Positions 53,198 to 62,613 of a DNA stretch of 64,000 nucleotides are shown here, piece after piece. The DNA lies in the NCBI GenBank assembly GCA_937863205.1, contig CALMGA010000482.1, forward strand, positions 1 through 64,000. Reading direction: 5' to 3'. Numbering within the stretch: position 1 is the stretch's first letter; every line of letters begins with the position of its first letter. The position numbers and the translations under genes are program-made. The notes below the pieces were generated by a model. It ran no database searches and was not told the origin of the DNA. It was given only the letters and a program-made list of their open reading frames with translations. The stretch comes from an uncultured Beijerinckiaceae bacterium (GTDB lineage Bacteria; Pseudomonadota; Alphaproteobacteria; Rhizobiales; Beijerinckiaceae).

Positions 53198-54770
53198 CGA
53201 CGCCCCGGTGGAACCACGATTCGTAGCCCGACACGTCCTTCGCCATCGCCGATGCCAGGGCCGGCTGCCAGAGCGGGATGCGCGGCACGTCGGCGATGGC
53301 GATGGCGATCATGCGCTGGATCGCCGGCGCGTAGGCCGGGTCCGTCGTCGCCATCGGCATGGTCTTGGCCACCAGCGCCGCCATCTCCGGATCGTCGTAG
53401 TTGGCGGCGTTGAAGAGCGTGCCCTTCGTGTAAGTATAGAAGAAGTAATATTCCGGCGTGTCGAGCCAGCCGCCGAAGCCGTCGATGATCATCGGGAACT
53501 TCTTCTGCACCAGCGCCAGCGTGCGCCAGTTCGCGCCGGGAATGCGGTCGATCGTGCACCTGATGCCGATGCGGCCGAGGTTTTCCTGCACCAGCAGCGC
53601 CGAAGGCTCGCTCCATTCGGCGGTGCTGAGGTCGATCGACAGCGGCACCGTGAAACCGTCCTTGTAGGCGGTCTCGGCCAGCAGGGCCTTGGCCTTGTCG
53701 AGGTCCGTCTTGTAGGGGAAGGCCGCCGGCCAGATGCCGCTGCCGGACACGCCCGGCGCTCCGAACATCGGCTTGCCCTGGCTGAAGGCCGCCTGCTCGA
53801 AGATCTGCTGGTAGGGGATCGACCAGGCCACGGCTTGCCGCACCTTGCGGTCGGTGAACGGTGGAAAGGCCACGTTGAGGCTGAGGACGTTCTCGGTGTT
53901 GACGATCGGCCAGCTCGCGACCTTCAGCTTCGGGCTCGGCTTCAGCTCGGCCGCATCCTTGCCGCCGACGTCGAAGTCGATGTGGATGTCGCCGCGCTCC
54001 ACCAGCGCGCGACGCGTCGACTTGCTCGGGATCTCGCGGATGATCGCCCGGCGGATCGCGGGAACGGGCCCGCCCTTCCAGTGATCGTTGCGGACGTAGA
54101 CGAGCTGCTGGCCGGGATCCCAGCGCTCGACGTGGAATGCGCCGGAGCCGGCCGTGTTGCGATGGGTGTACTCGGCACCCCACGGATCGGCCGGGGTGAG
54201 ATGCGCCTTCACCAGCTTGGAATTGTAGACGATGGCCAGCGGCACCGTGAAGTCGGGAAGCGACAGCTTCGAACCGACAGGGAACGTGACCTTGATCGTG
54301 TGCGGATCGAGGATGGTGAACTGCTCGGGCTTGGTCATCTTGCCGATGCCGAACTGCTGCGTGGGAAAGCCGCCGATCGACACCGCCCGGTCGAACGACC
54401 ATTTCACGTCGTCGGCGGTGACCGGGGTTCCGTCGGAGAAGACCGCGTCGGGCTTCAGCTTGAAGACGACGGAAAGGCCGTCGGGCGCGACCTGCCAGCT
54501 TTCCGCCAGTTCGCCGCGCAGCTTCCCGTAATCGGAATGAACGCCGTAGCCGTCGTCGATGGTGCCCAACGACAGGAGGCGGTCGTAGGCGTTGATGGCG
54601 ACCTGATAGGCCGGGCGGTTGGTGCCGGACCGCTGGATGTCCAGGCTGTTGATCGTATCGGCGATGGCGATAACGATCGTGTCCTTCCCTGCCGCCCAGC
54701 TCGGACGGGCGTCGAGAAGGCCGGTCACTCCAAGCGCACCGGCGCGTTGCAAGAACACTCTACGATGCAT
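53172..54770 (-). CDS. ABC transporter substrate-binding protein (family 5, DppA-like)
   Basis: 532 residues from ATG 54770. The N-terminus MHRRVFLQRAGALGVTGLL has a twin-arginine-like or Sec signal peptide ending near PSWAAG. The mature protein is the SBP_bac_5 type: AYDRLLSLG, LAESWQVAPDGLSVVFKLKPDAVFSDGTPVTADDVKWSFDRA (given as span, about residues 80-120), NTAGSGAFHVERWDPGQQLVYVRN. Proteins of this family bind peptides, nickel, opines or amides. A long 5' open frame (to 55202) is the shadow of atzF and is not used. First gene of the transporter, 82 bases after atzF. Confidence 0.9.
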   Translation of the reverse strand: MHRRVFLQRAGALGVTGLLDARPSWAAGKDTIVIAIADTINSLDIQRSGTNRPAYQVAINAYDRLLSLGTIDDGYGVHSDYGKLRGELAESWQVAPDGLSVVFKLKPDAVFSDGTPVTADDVKWSFDRAVSIGGFPTQQFGIGKMTKPEQFTILDPHTIKVTFPVGSKLSLPDFTVPLAIVYNSKLVKAHLTPADPWGAEYTHRNTAGSGAFHVERWDPGQQLVYVRNDHWKGGPVPAIRRAIIREIPSKSTRRALVERGDIHIDFDVGGKDAAELKPSPKLKVASWPIVNTENVLSLNVAFPPFTDRKVRQAVAWSIPYQQIFEQAAFSQGKPMFGAPGVSGSGIWPAAFPYKTDLDKAKALLAETAYKDGFTVPLSIDLSTAEWSEPSALLVQENLGRIGIRCTIDRIPGANWRTLALVQKKFPMIIDGFGGWLDTPEYYFFYTYTKGTLFNAANYDDPEMAALVAKTMPMATTDPAYAPAIQRMIAIAIADVPRIPLWQPALASAMAKDVSGYESWFHRGVDARPLRFA

Positions 54771-54852
54771 GGGAGCTCCGATCCTGCGATCGGCTATGCA
54801 AAACGGACGCCCGCCCGGCGTGCAGCCGGCGAGCGCCCCGATGCCAAGCCGC

Positions 54853-56634
54853 TCAAGAGCCGGTGGCGACGTAAGCGCGCCATCCTCCGACGATCTCCGA
54901 AGCTCCCCTGATCGCCCAGCCCTCGCACAGGAAGCCGCTCGCCGTCGAACCATCATCCATCGTGATGCGAGCGATGCCGAGGGGTTGGGGGATGGCGGCG
55001 ACGAAGCGACCGAAGGCGGATGGCGTGAGCGACCAGATCTCCGCCGGCACGCCGGGACCGGCGAAGCCGGGGTCGCGCACGAGGCCGGGCTTGGGCGGCA
55101 CCGTGCCCGGAAGCGCGTAGAGGCGGTAATCGCCGGCGGTCCGCACCTCGCGCACGAGCTTCGCGCCGAGCGCCTGAAGCTGCTCGTTGAGCGGGAGGCC
55201 AAACAGATGCGCGCCGACGACAGCCAGCTCGATCGCGTCGCCGGCCGGTTCGGCGATCATCGCGGCGCCGATCTTCGCGCGGGCCCGCCCCATGCCGCAA
55301 TCCGCGGCCCGGTGCAGCGCGTCGGCGAGCGGCGCCAGCCCGTCGTCGCTTGAAGCCGGACCGACGAGCGTGACGCCGAAGGGAAGGCCGGCCGGCGTGA
55401 AGCCAGCCGGGATCGCGATCGCGGCGAGGCCGAGCAGGTTGGCGAAATTGGTGTAGTGCCCGAGCCGGCTGTTGAGCCGGATCGGATCGGCACGCATCGC
55501 CTCGACCGTGTAGATCGTCGGCGCGGTCGGCAGAAGCAGCGCGTCGCAGGCTGCCCACGTCGCCTCCGTGCGGTGGCGCAGCTCTTCCAGCGCGTAGCGA
55601 CCGCGGAAGGCGTCGACGGCGCTGAAGCGACGTCCGCCCTCGACGATCGCGCGCACCGACGTGTCGAACGCATCGGCGTGATCGCGCAGGAAATCTTCGA
55701 GCGCGGCGAGCCGCTCGGCGACCCACGGACCCTCGTAGAGGAGGGCGGCCGCCTCACGGAATGGCGCGTAGTCGAACGCGACCGCCCGTGCGCCGCAGCC
55801 GGCCAGCCTTGCCGCCGCCTGCTCGTAGAGGCGGGCGGTGTCCGTGTCGCCGAAGAACGCGCGATCCTCCGCGCGCAGAACACCGACGCGCCGCCCGATC
55901 AGCCCGACGAATTCGCCGGGCCGCGCATCAGCATCGGACCGGTCGCGGCCTTCGGCGATCCGTCTGATCGCCACGCCGTCGGCGACGCATCCGGCGAAGA
56001 TGCTGATGGTGTCGAGGCTCCGGCAGGCCGGCACAGTGCCATCGACGCTGAGGCGGCCGGGCGTCGGTTTGATGCCGACGATGTTGTTGAACGCCGCCGG
56101 CACGCGGCCGGAACCGGCGGTATCGGTGCCGAGCGCGAAGGCCGCGAGGCCTGCGGCGACAGCGGTGGCCGAGCCGGAACTCGAACCGCCGGAAACGTAG
56201 GCGTCGTTGAAGACGCAGCGCGGCGCACCGTAGGGCGAACGGGTCCCGTTGAGACCGGTCGCGAACTGGTCGAGGTTGGTCTTGCCGATGGGGATCGCGC
56301 CGGCCGCCCTCAACCGCGCGACGACGAAGGCGTCACGCGATGGCGTGTAGGCAAAGGCCGGGCAGGCGGCGGTGGTTGGCAGGCCGGCGACGTCGATGTT
56401 GTCCTTGACGGCGAAGGGTACGCCCCAAAGCGGCAGGCTGTTGGGCTTGGGCGCGCGTCGCAGAAGCGCGTCCGCCTCGCGCCGCAACTCCTCGCGATCG
56501 CAGGCCGCGATGAATGTCGCCGGGTCGCCGGGAGCTTGGAGGCGGGCAGCGACCGCGTCCATGGTGTCGTGCAAGGTGCGGCCTTGCGCGTAAAGCGCGC
56601 CGAGATCCGCAAGTCCGAGCATCGGTGTCAGCAT
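54853..56634 (-). CDS. atzF: Allophanate hydrolase
   Basis: 593 residues, close to the usual about 600. The amidase domain covers about 1-440, with catalytic Lys in VPFAVKDNIDVAG, SGGSSSGSATAVAAG, and the Ser nucleophile in LGTDTAGSGRVP. The C-terminal allophanate-hydrolase domain at about 460-590 (ELAVVGAHLFGLPLNEQLQALGA, PGLVRDPGF, VPAEIWSLTPSAFGRFV) distinguishes it from plain amidases. AtzF splits allophanate to CO2 and ammonia, the last step of cyanuric-acid, biuret and (with urea carboxylase) urea use. An AGGAG ribosome site decides the start: ATG 56634 (or 56637); the about 48 extra codons upstream are unlikely. It heads the operon with the ABC genes. Confidence 0.92.
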   Translation of the reverse strand: MLTPMLGLADLGALYAQGRTLHDTMDAVAARLQAPGDPATFIAACDREELRREADALLRRAPKPNSLPLWGVPFAVKDNIDVAGLPTTAACPAFAYTPSRDAFVVARLRAAGAIPIGKTNLDQFATGLNGTRSPYGAPRCVFNDAYVSGGSSSGSATAVAAGLAAFALGTDTAGSGRVPAAFNNIVGIKPTPGRLSVDGTVPACRSLDTISIFAGCVADGVAIRRIAEGRDRSDADARPGEFVGLIGRRVGVLRAEDRAFFGDTDTARLYEQAAARLAGCGARAVAFDYAPFREAAALLYEGPWVAERLAALEDFLRDHADAFDTSVRAIVEGGRRFSAVDAFRGRYALEELRHRTEATWAACDALLLPTAPTIYTVEAMRADPIRLNSRLGHYTNFANLLGLAAIAIPAGFTPAGLPFGVTLVGPASSDDGLAPLADALHRAADCGMGRARAKIGAAMIAEPAGDAIELAVVGAHLFGLPLNEQLQALGAKLVREVRTAGDYRLYALPGTVPPKPGLVRDPGFAGPGVPAEIWSLTPSAFGRFVAAIPQPLGIARITMDDGSTASGFLCEGWAIRGASEIVGGWRAYVATGS

Positions 56635-57405
56635 CATCCGCTCCTCTCGCATCGCCATCCGAAGCTGCTCGGCCAGGCAGCGTCGATTGTTGAGCGATAT
56701 GGGTTTGATCAGAGCCGGTATGCATGGCTGACGGCCGTGGACTCGTGGTTCTCGGCCTGGATGAGGCGTGCGCCGCACCGGGTGGCCTCACCAGAGTCGA
56801 CGTTGAGAAATCCGCGACCGCCGCCTGTCTGCCAAGCGAGGCGGTGTCGGCCATCAGGCGAGATTCGCTTCGGGGATGACCTCCGGATACGGACCGGCCT
56901 GCGGAAGCAAGCCTTTGACCGGATCTCAACAGATGCGGAGGCGCCGCTGGATCGGCCAAGGTCGGCCCGCATGTGGGAGCATGAGGGCCGCGATCTTCCG
57001 GCGAACCCCTGCTTTGCCGAGAACGCTCGGACCAGCAGCGCGACGGGTTGACGGCTCGGTTGAAGGCGAAACATCCGCCATCAGAGATGCGTCCTCGTCT
57101 CCGAACGTCGTGCGGCTCGCCGATGGCACCTACGGCGGCGGTGCGCGGAGAACGAGCACAGACCCATTTGCCGGCACGCAGTTGCCGCAGTCTTTGGCGC
57201 ATCACCTGGCGCGATTGCCGTGCCGCTATGTTTGCAACCTCACTTGATCCGCTTCGGGTGTGAACTGGCGGCATGATTGACCCCCATATAGGCGCCGAAG
57301 GGTGACCCCACCTCGATCAGTGTGATTAGCTCGTTTGACGGGAATAAAGATCCTCTGAATAGGGTCTGCCTTCGGCGCCGATTCGGAGTCAACAATCACG
57401 CCGCT
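56635..57405. other. Upstream region of atzF, no gene recognised
   Basis: About 770 bases. It should contain the promoter of the atzF-transporter operon. Open frames in both directions have no domain I know. Around 57272-57315 the sequence TGACCCCC...GGGTGACCCC suggests the end of an old insertion element, unproven. Confidence 0.4.
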
Positions 57406-57760
57406 TCACACCATCGCCCGGCCGGTCCAATGCGTAACGGCGCCGGGCGGCGCGCGCAGGGTGCGCTCGAACACGGCCTGGACCCTGGCCTGCGGCACCG
57501 CCGGCGTGCCGGGCGGCCGGGTCTTGTCGCGCAGCAGGCCGTCGACGCCCTCCTCGCCGTAGCGCTGCTGCCAGCGCCACACCGCCGGGCGGCTGACGCC
57601 CGCTTGCCGGGCGACCTCCTGTACGTTCAGGCGCTCGGCCGACAGCCGACGATGCGGGCCCGCAAAACATGCTTGAGCGGCCGAGACCGATTGCCGATGA
57701 TCTTGGCGAGCCGCACCTCGTCGCTTTCGCAAGGGCTCACGGACACCGTTTGAGCCATGG
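57406..57760 (-). mobile_element. IS630-family transposase remnant (5' end)
   Basis: From ATG 57760 the frame gives SPCESDEVRLAKIIGNRSRPLKHVLRARIV (span about residues 8-37). After one frameshift it gives the helix-turn-helix region LNVQEVARQAGVSRPAVWRW and GLLRDKTRPPGTP, up to THWTGRAM, where it ends. The DDE catalytic part is missing, so it is inactive. Confidence 0.8.
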
Positions 57761-57829
57761 CCTAGCCTCGCACCGCTCACCATTCGCGGATCCTTTGTCC
57801 GCGTCAGTGCAATAGGTGGAGCCTGCCCT

Positions 57830-59038
57830 TCACTTCCGGCCCGACGCCAAGGCCCCGAGCGCGTTCGTCAGCCCTTCCGGCATGAAGGTCAGCGACACCG
57901 AGGCCGGCGTGGCGCCGTTCCACTTGTTGCGCAGCGCCTCGGCGACGGCCAGCGCCTGGATCGCCGACGTATGCTGGGCCAGCAGCGTCGCGATCGCCTG
58001 ATCCTGGCTGGCGATGAAGGTACGGTTGATCGCGTCCTGCACCTTGGGATCGAAGGTGAAGGTGTCGGCCCAGCCGATGAAGTCGAGCGAAATGCCCTGT
58101 TCCGTCAGGAACGCCGTGATGTCCTTCTTCACCGCGTCCATGATCGCGTTGGCCTGCGCGCTGTCCTGGATCAGCGTGCGGCCGGCGATCTGCGAGCAGA
58201 CCAGCGCCTGGACGGCGTTGCGCACGTTGGACTGCATCACGTCGGTCAGCGAGCGCCCGTACAGCACGCTTGTGAAGATCACCTCCGGGTCGGTGCGCGA
58301 TCCCGCCGGCGGCTTGATGCCGTAGTGGAACAGGAACTTGGCCGCATTCTCCTCGGTGACGAAGGCGGAGATCGTGATGCCGACGTTGATGTCGAGGCCT
58401 TCCGACGACTGGCACTGCAAACCCTCGTCCTTGGCCGACGAACCCTTGGCGAGGCTGCTGACCCATTCCTGGTTGTAGGGCGAGCGGTCGACGATGTAGA
58501 GGCGGCCCGCCGGCACGGAGTAGTCCGAGAAGGTCCAGAAGCCCGAGTTCGAGAGCTTCACGTGCGGGATCAGGAAGCGCTTGGTCGCGATCTTGTTCTT
58601 GTTGAGGTACTCGGACGAGGCGAAGGCCTTCTGGGAGTCCTGGTTGTCGCCGACGTCGGGAGCCCAGAACGCCGATTCGTTGGGCATGATCAGGTAGGGC
58701 TCGGCGTAGTCCTTCTGCTGGTAGTAGGCGAAGGCCGGGCGGGGCGCCAACAGCGCGGCCGATGTCAGCGCGAGCAGGATGGTCGGCAACAAGCGGCGTA
58801 GCGGCTTCCACCACAGCAGGCCGAGCAGGAGCAGCGCGACGCCCGTGCTGACGCCGATCCCGGACCAGAATGTCGTCTGGATTGCGTGCTGGTACGCGGC
58901 AGCGTCGCTCGACTCGAGCTGCAGGCCGGCGGCGATTCCCAGCGCGATCGTGCGCGCGGTGTCGGGGATGAGGTTGGCGACTGCCCATGCTGCCACGATG
59001 AGAAAGGCGGCGCCGAAACGGAGAACTGAAGCGGACAT
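57830..59038 (-). CDS. SPFH/Band-7-like membrane-anchored protein
   Basis: 402 residues from ATG 59038. Two N-terminal membrane helices (FGAAFLIVAAWAVANLI and IGVSTGVALLLLGLLWW) are followed by a third short hydrophobic segment (LLPTILLALTSAALLAP). A large region outside the membrane then contains GLDINVGITISAFVTEENAAKFLFHYG, DVMQSNVRNAVQALVCSQIAGRTL and a late helical part (FIASQDQAIATLLAQHTSAIQALAVAEALRNKWNG, span about residues 345-379). The middle resembles SPFH (prohibitin/stomatin) domains, which form ring scaffolds in membranes. I infer this from pattern only. Confidence 0.65.
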   Translation of the reverse strand: MSASVLRFGAAFLIVAAWAVANLIPDTARTIALGIAAGLQLESSDAAAYQHAIQTTFWSGIGVSTGVALLLLGLLWWKPLRRLLPTILLALTSAALLAPRPAFAYYQQKDYAEPYLIMPNESAFWAPDVGDNQDSQKAFASSEYLNKNKIATKRFLIPHVKLSNSGFWTFSDYSVPAGRLYIVDRSPYNQEWVSSLAKGSSAKDEGLQCQSSEGLDINVGITISAFVTEENAAKFLFHYGIKPPAGSRTDPEVIFTSVLYGRSLTDVMQSNVRNAVQALVCSQIAGRTLIQDSAQANAIMDAVKKDITAFLTEQGISLDFIGWADTFTFDPKVQDAINRTFIASQDQAIATLLAQHTSAIQALAVAEALRNKWNGATPASVSLTFMPEGLTNALGALASGRK

Positions 59039-59295
59039 GATGGGGAAGACTTCGTGTTGGACGCTCGTCGATGGTCGACGTTGCGGTCTGGTTGAATGGT
59101 CACGGATTAGTGACTTGAGGAGCGCGGCGCCGACATGCCGACCATGGTCGTATCGGCTCAGCGCGCATGAGCCTCGTCTTGATGAAGCCCCGACGCACAG
59201 TCTGAGCCTCGGCCCGGATCCGACACGCCGAACGACGCTCGCCGTGGAAGGCAAGCGCCAGCAACTCGTCATCGCAGACACACGGGATGTCGCGC

Positions 59296-60381
59296 TCAGC
59301 GCCGGCGGCCGCCACCCTTCGGCGCGGTGAATTGCGGAGCGCTGATACGTGGTGTGCTGATGCGGGCCACGGTGATGCGGGGCGCGCTGACGTGGGGCGC
59401 GCTGACGTGGGGCGCGCTGACACGCAGTTGAGGAGCAGCGCGGAAGCCGCTTCCTTGATAGGCACCCCCCAGAGGTGCGGTGCGAACGGGATGGAACACG
59501 GTGGGAGAGTAGGTCGGCGAACGCGGACTCCCGAAGGAGCCGCGGATGGTGCCGCCGTATCGCGAAAACGTCGGCCGAGGACCAAAGCCTGAGGTGGGAT
59601 GATAGGCGACGGGGGTCGGGCCTGTGGGATGGATGACGATGGGACCGGTGCCGCCGCCCTGCGATCCGCCCTTGCCGCCTGCGGCACCGGCGCCGCCCTG
59701 CGATCCGCCCTTGCCGCCCTGCGTCGGCGTTCCAGTCTGAATCGGAGTGGCGGAACCGTTACGCGGACTGCCGATCTTGATGGGCTGCTGCCAGCCGTTG
59801 AAACCGCTGCGTCCGCCGAAGCCGCGACCGAGCTGGAAAGCCAAGCCCGCGACGTAGAAGCCGGGCCCGTTCCAACCATTGTCGACCCAGTCGTACTGCT
59901 GGCCGCCGAAGACGTAGGTTGGTTCCACGACGACCGGATCCGCCTCGACGAGGACTGGCACCACTTCGATCGGTCGAACACGGTAAGGGCCACCGACGAT
60001 CGGCTCTCTCGCGCCGACAGGTTCGGCGCTGCCGGCACGCGGGATCGGTTCGACATACACGCGGCTTGCCGCCAGGGCGTTCTCCCGGGCCGACTGCGCC
60101 CTGATCTCGGGGGTGACGCAGACATGATCGCCAGCAAACGCCTCGCGCCAGACGAAACCGCTGATGCAGGTGTCCGGACCATAGTCGTGGTTCGTCTCGT
60201 CGACCCGCGTCGCCGCGAACGTATTGTCGATCAGGGCCTGATCGCGCGAGGACGGAACCACGCAAACGTGGTCCCGCGGCATGGCTTCCCGCCAAACGAA
60301 GCCGGCGCGGCAGCCGTCGCCGGCGGCTTGCGCCGTCGCTGATAGGGCAAGGATCGAGGTGGCCGTTGCACTCAGCACCAT
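59296..60381 (-). CDS. Secreted protein with two C-x2-GFVWREA repeats and a low-complexity tail
   Basis: About 361 residues. A signal peptide is likely (VLSATATSILALSATAQAA). Two copies of the unit C-x-x-GFVWREA-x3-DHVCV-x-P follow (at about residues 25-45 and 70-95); each has two Cys and they probably form disulfide-bonded modules. Then come a Pro/Val region (VRPIEVVPVLVEADPVVVEP), a YDWVDNGWNGPGFYVAGL segment, a Gly-rich stretch with GGKGGSQGG repeats, and a Ser/Ala/Pro tail with VSAPH units, ending KGGGRRR. The module occurs in many soil bacteria; its role is unknown. ATG 60381 is used; a TTG at 60426 would give a more positively charged signal-peptide start. Confidence 0.7.
   Translation of the reverse strand: MVLSATATSILALSATAQAAGDGCRAGFVWREAMPRDHVCVVPSSRDQALIDNTFAATRVDETNHDYGPDTCISGFVWREAFAGDHVCVTPEIRAQSARENALAASRVYVEPIPRAGSAEPVGAREPIVGGPYRVRPIEVVPVLVEADPVVVEPTYVFGGQQYDWVDNGWNGPGFYVAGLAFQLGRGFGGRSGFNGWQQPIKIGSPRNGSATPIQTGTPTQGGKGGSQGGAGAAGGKGGSQGGGTGPIVIHPTGPTPVAYHPTSGFGPRPTFSRYGGTIRGSFGSPRSPTYSPTVFHPVRTAPLGGAYQGSGFRAAPQLRVSAPHVSAPHVSAPRITVARISTPRISAPQFTAPKGGGRRR
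59381..59425. repeat. Three 15-bp tandem repeats in the secreted-protein gene
   Basis: GGCGCGCTGACGTGG at 59381-59395 and 59396-59410, with a third copy changed at its end (59411-59425). On the minus strand they encode repeated VSAPH units; neighbouring related units follow (ISAP, ISTP). Confidence 0.8.
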
Positions 60382-61129
60382 CGCGGCCTTATGAAAGAAC
60401 AGCTGGTCATGGACGTATCCGATCAAACAGAGGATCAGGCCCGACTTGTCGGGTTTACTCGCTGCGTCATCGCAGGAAGTTGACGTGATGACCTTACGAT
60501 GGGCTACGAGCGGGTGACTGTGAGGAACTGCACAGAAGGCTGGTCCACGTCGCGTGTTCGTCAACGACGCCCTCGTTGGCGCCCTCGTTATGGAGAGATG
60601 ATCTGGCCAAAGCCGGCGCGATAGTTGACGGAGAGGGCCGGAGCGCTGCTGGAGGCGCTTGCGGCTGAGTTCGACACGACGCGCGGCCTCGTTGCTGGCG
60701 TGGTCGACGTCTTCGACTTGGTCGCCCGACGTGTCCGTGGCGCCTTGGACGTAAAGGGATGCCGCCGCGATTCGTCCCGCTGTGCCTCGACGCCGTCTTT
60801 GGTGAGCCGCGTCACGCACCCCGTGTTCTGATGGGCCTACAGTATCGCCAATCCGGGGCGTCCCATGGCAACCATCACCATCATTCCTACCCTGGGTCTT
60901 GGCTTTGCTCTATTTGTCTGTTTGGCATGTCGCTACCCAATATTCGCGTTACTTCTGGACATGCTTTCCTTTTTCTGGATATAGCCTCGTGGCGACGCGG
61001 CGGCATCCATCATCGTCGAGCGCCGTGATCTTCGCCGCCATGGCGAGGACGATCCCGGTGCTGATCGGCTGACGATGCCAGTAGCCATCTACGCGCCCTG
61101 CAAGTCCGCCGTCCCGTTCTTCCTCACGC
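60382..61129. other. Gene-free interval before the kdpD remnant
   Basis: About 750 bases. The plus-strand frame at 60625-60831 and the minus-strand frame at 60588-60815 have no similarity I recognise. Nothing else noted. Confidence 0.4.
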
Positions 61130-61600
61130 GATCGCCCATAACAGACTGTTGTTGCTGGAGAAATTACGTTCGCCAGCGGCGTGCGCAGGTCGTGCGAGAT
61201 GGAGGTGAGCCGCGCCGAGTGCAGCTTGTCCGTTTCAATGGCGCGCTGCGCCCGGTCGAGGACGCCGGCGAGATGAACGCGCCTCAAGGCCAGCGCGCTC
61301 CGGTCGAGCAGGGCGTCGGTTAGGCGCCGGGCCTGTCGAGGTCGAGCAAGCCGACCGTGCCGCGTCCGGTGCGCATCGGCGCCGCGCCCGGCGGGAGCGC
61401 CGCCGCTCCATCTCCATCACACCGCGGCGAGGTCGGCGTCGCTCGGCTCGTCCCCGGGAGGGTAGCTGGCGCGCACCGTGACGCGCTCCCCTTCCGGCAG
61501 CTGCAGCACCCGCACCTCCAGCGTGGCAGCCATCTGGCAGGCCGTGGCCCAGAGCACGTCATCGACGCCGTCGCAGCCGGCAAGCTTGCGCGAAAAGGGG
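61130..61600 (-). pseudogene. kdpD: Fragment of a KdpD-type sensor kinase gene
   Basis: On the minus strand, in order but across frameshifts: DGVDDVLWATACQMAATLEVRV and LPEGERVTVRASYPPGDEPSDADLAA (GAF domain of KdpD), then MRTGRGTVGLLDLDR, then DALLDRSALALRRVHLAGVLDRAQ and TDKLHSARLTSISHDLRTPLANV, which contains the phosphorylated His motif of KdpD. The N-terminal USP/KdpD domains and the ATPase domain are missing, and no kdpABC is nearby. It is a relic of a potassium-transport sensor. Confidence 0.75.
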
Positions 61601-61807
61601 TGCCGGCAACGACCTAAGACTTGATTGAGAGCGACTTGAGCATGGCTTATGTTCTTCCGTCTGCAAACCTTCAGGCGGTCCGCTCGGGCTCGCCACGGCA
61701 TACAGGTCGGCCGATCGGGCATGGATCGACAGTGCGTCAGGTTGCGATAATTGAACCATGGTCGTCGCGCGCAGCCCCGCCCGCCGCCGCTTCAGGGAGT
61801 TGATGGC

Positions 61808-62497
61808 GTGCAGATCACGCTAGGCAGGCGCACCGAGTTCGCGATCATGCTGCGCGCCAACGCCTACTTCGGCACGCTTGCGCCGGAGGAGTTGGACACC
61901 CTGGCTGCGCTTTGCACGACGCGTTCGCTGGCCAAAGGCGTGACGCTGTTCCAGAAGGGCGATGCGGGGGATGCCATGTACGGCATCCGGCGCGGGCAGG
62001 TGATCGTCGAGGTCGGACCAGCCGATGGTCAGCGTCTCGTCATTGCGACCCTGGGCGCCGGTGACGTGTTCGGCGAGATCGCGTTGCTCGACGGCCGGGG
62101 CCGCACGGCCGACGTGGTGGCGACGGAGGCGACCGAAATTTTCGTGCTTCGCCGCGCCGACATGCTCGCCCACATCGAACGGGCGCCGCACCTCGCGGTG
62201 AAGCTCATCGAGATCATCTGCCTCAAGCTGCGGGCAACACTCACCCAGTTCGAGCAAACGCTGACCGCGCGCCTCGACGCGCGCCTCGCCGACCGGATCG
62301 TCGGCCTCGCCGACGACTTCGGCGAAACCCTGCTCATCACGCAGGAGCAGCTTGCCCGCCATGTCGGCGTGACCCGGGAAAGCGTGAACCGGCAGCTCCA
62401 AGTCTGGCAGGGCGATGGGTTGATCGAGCTTGGGCGCGGCCGCATTCTCCTGAAGAACGAGCGCAAGCTCCGCCTGATCGCGCGAAGCCAGGTCTGA
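61808..62497 (+). CDS. Crp/Fnr-family transcriptional regulator
   Basis: About 230 residues. The cyclic-nucleotide-binding-like beta barrel (FQKGDAGDAMYGIRRGQVIVEV, then GDVFGEIALLDGRGRTADVVATE) covers about 20-130, a dimer helix follows, and a winged helix at about 160-225 has the recognition helix VTRESVNRQLQVWQGDGLIELGRG. No Cys cluster for an iron-sulfur centre is present, so it is not an Fnr oxygen sensor; FGEIALLDGRGRTADV retains the E/R pattern that binds cyclic AMP in Crp, but this cannot be decided from sequence. GTG 61808 is chosen with AGGGAG upstream; the frame is open to 61751. Confidence 0.85.
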   Translation: MQITLGRRTEFAIMLRANAYFGTLAPEELDTLAALCTTRSLAKGVTLFQKGDAGDAMYGIRRGQVIVEVGPADGQRLVIATLGAGDVFGEIALLDGRGRTADVVATEATEIFVLRRADMLAHIERAPHLAVKLIEIICLKLRATLTQFEQTLTARLDARLADRIVGLADDFGETLLITQEQLARHVGVTRESVNRQLQVWQGDGLIELGRGRILLKNERKLRLIARSQV

Positions 62498-62613
62498 CAC
62501 CGACGTTGCCACCAGGGTCGCGACGTGCGGCGGATCACAGATCCCGCGACGCCCGGCGGCTAGAACGGATCCCGACAGCGGCGCTCGCCGCCGCCGGGTC
62601 TCGGGAGGCCGAC

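Noticed and set aside
56635..56778. N-terminal extension of atzF to 56778
   Set aside because: A strong AGGAG site lies just before the internal ATG pair at 56637/56634, and allophanate hydrolases start there.
57272..57315. Possible insertion-element end (TGACCCCC ... GGGTGACCCC)
   Set aside because: No transposase of a matching family or second end could be linked to it, and the neighbouring IS630 remnant does not start there.
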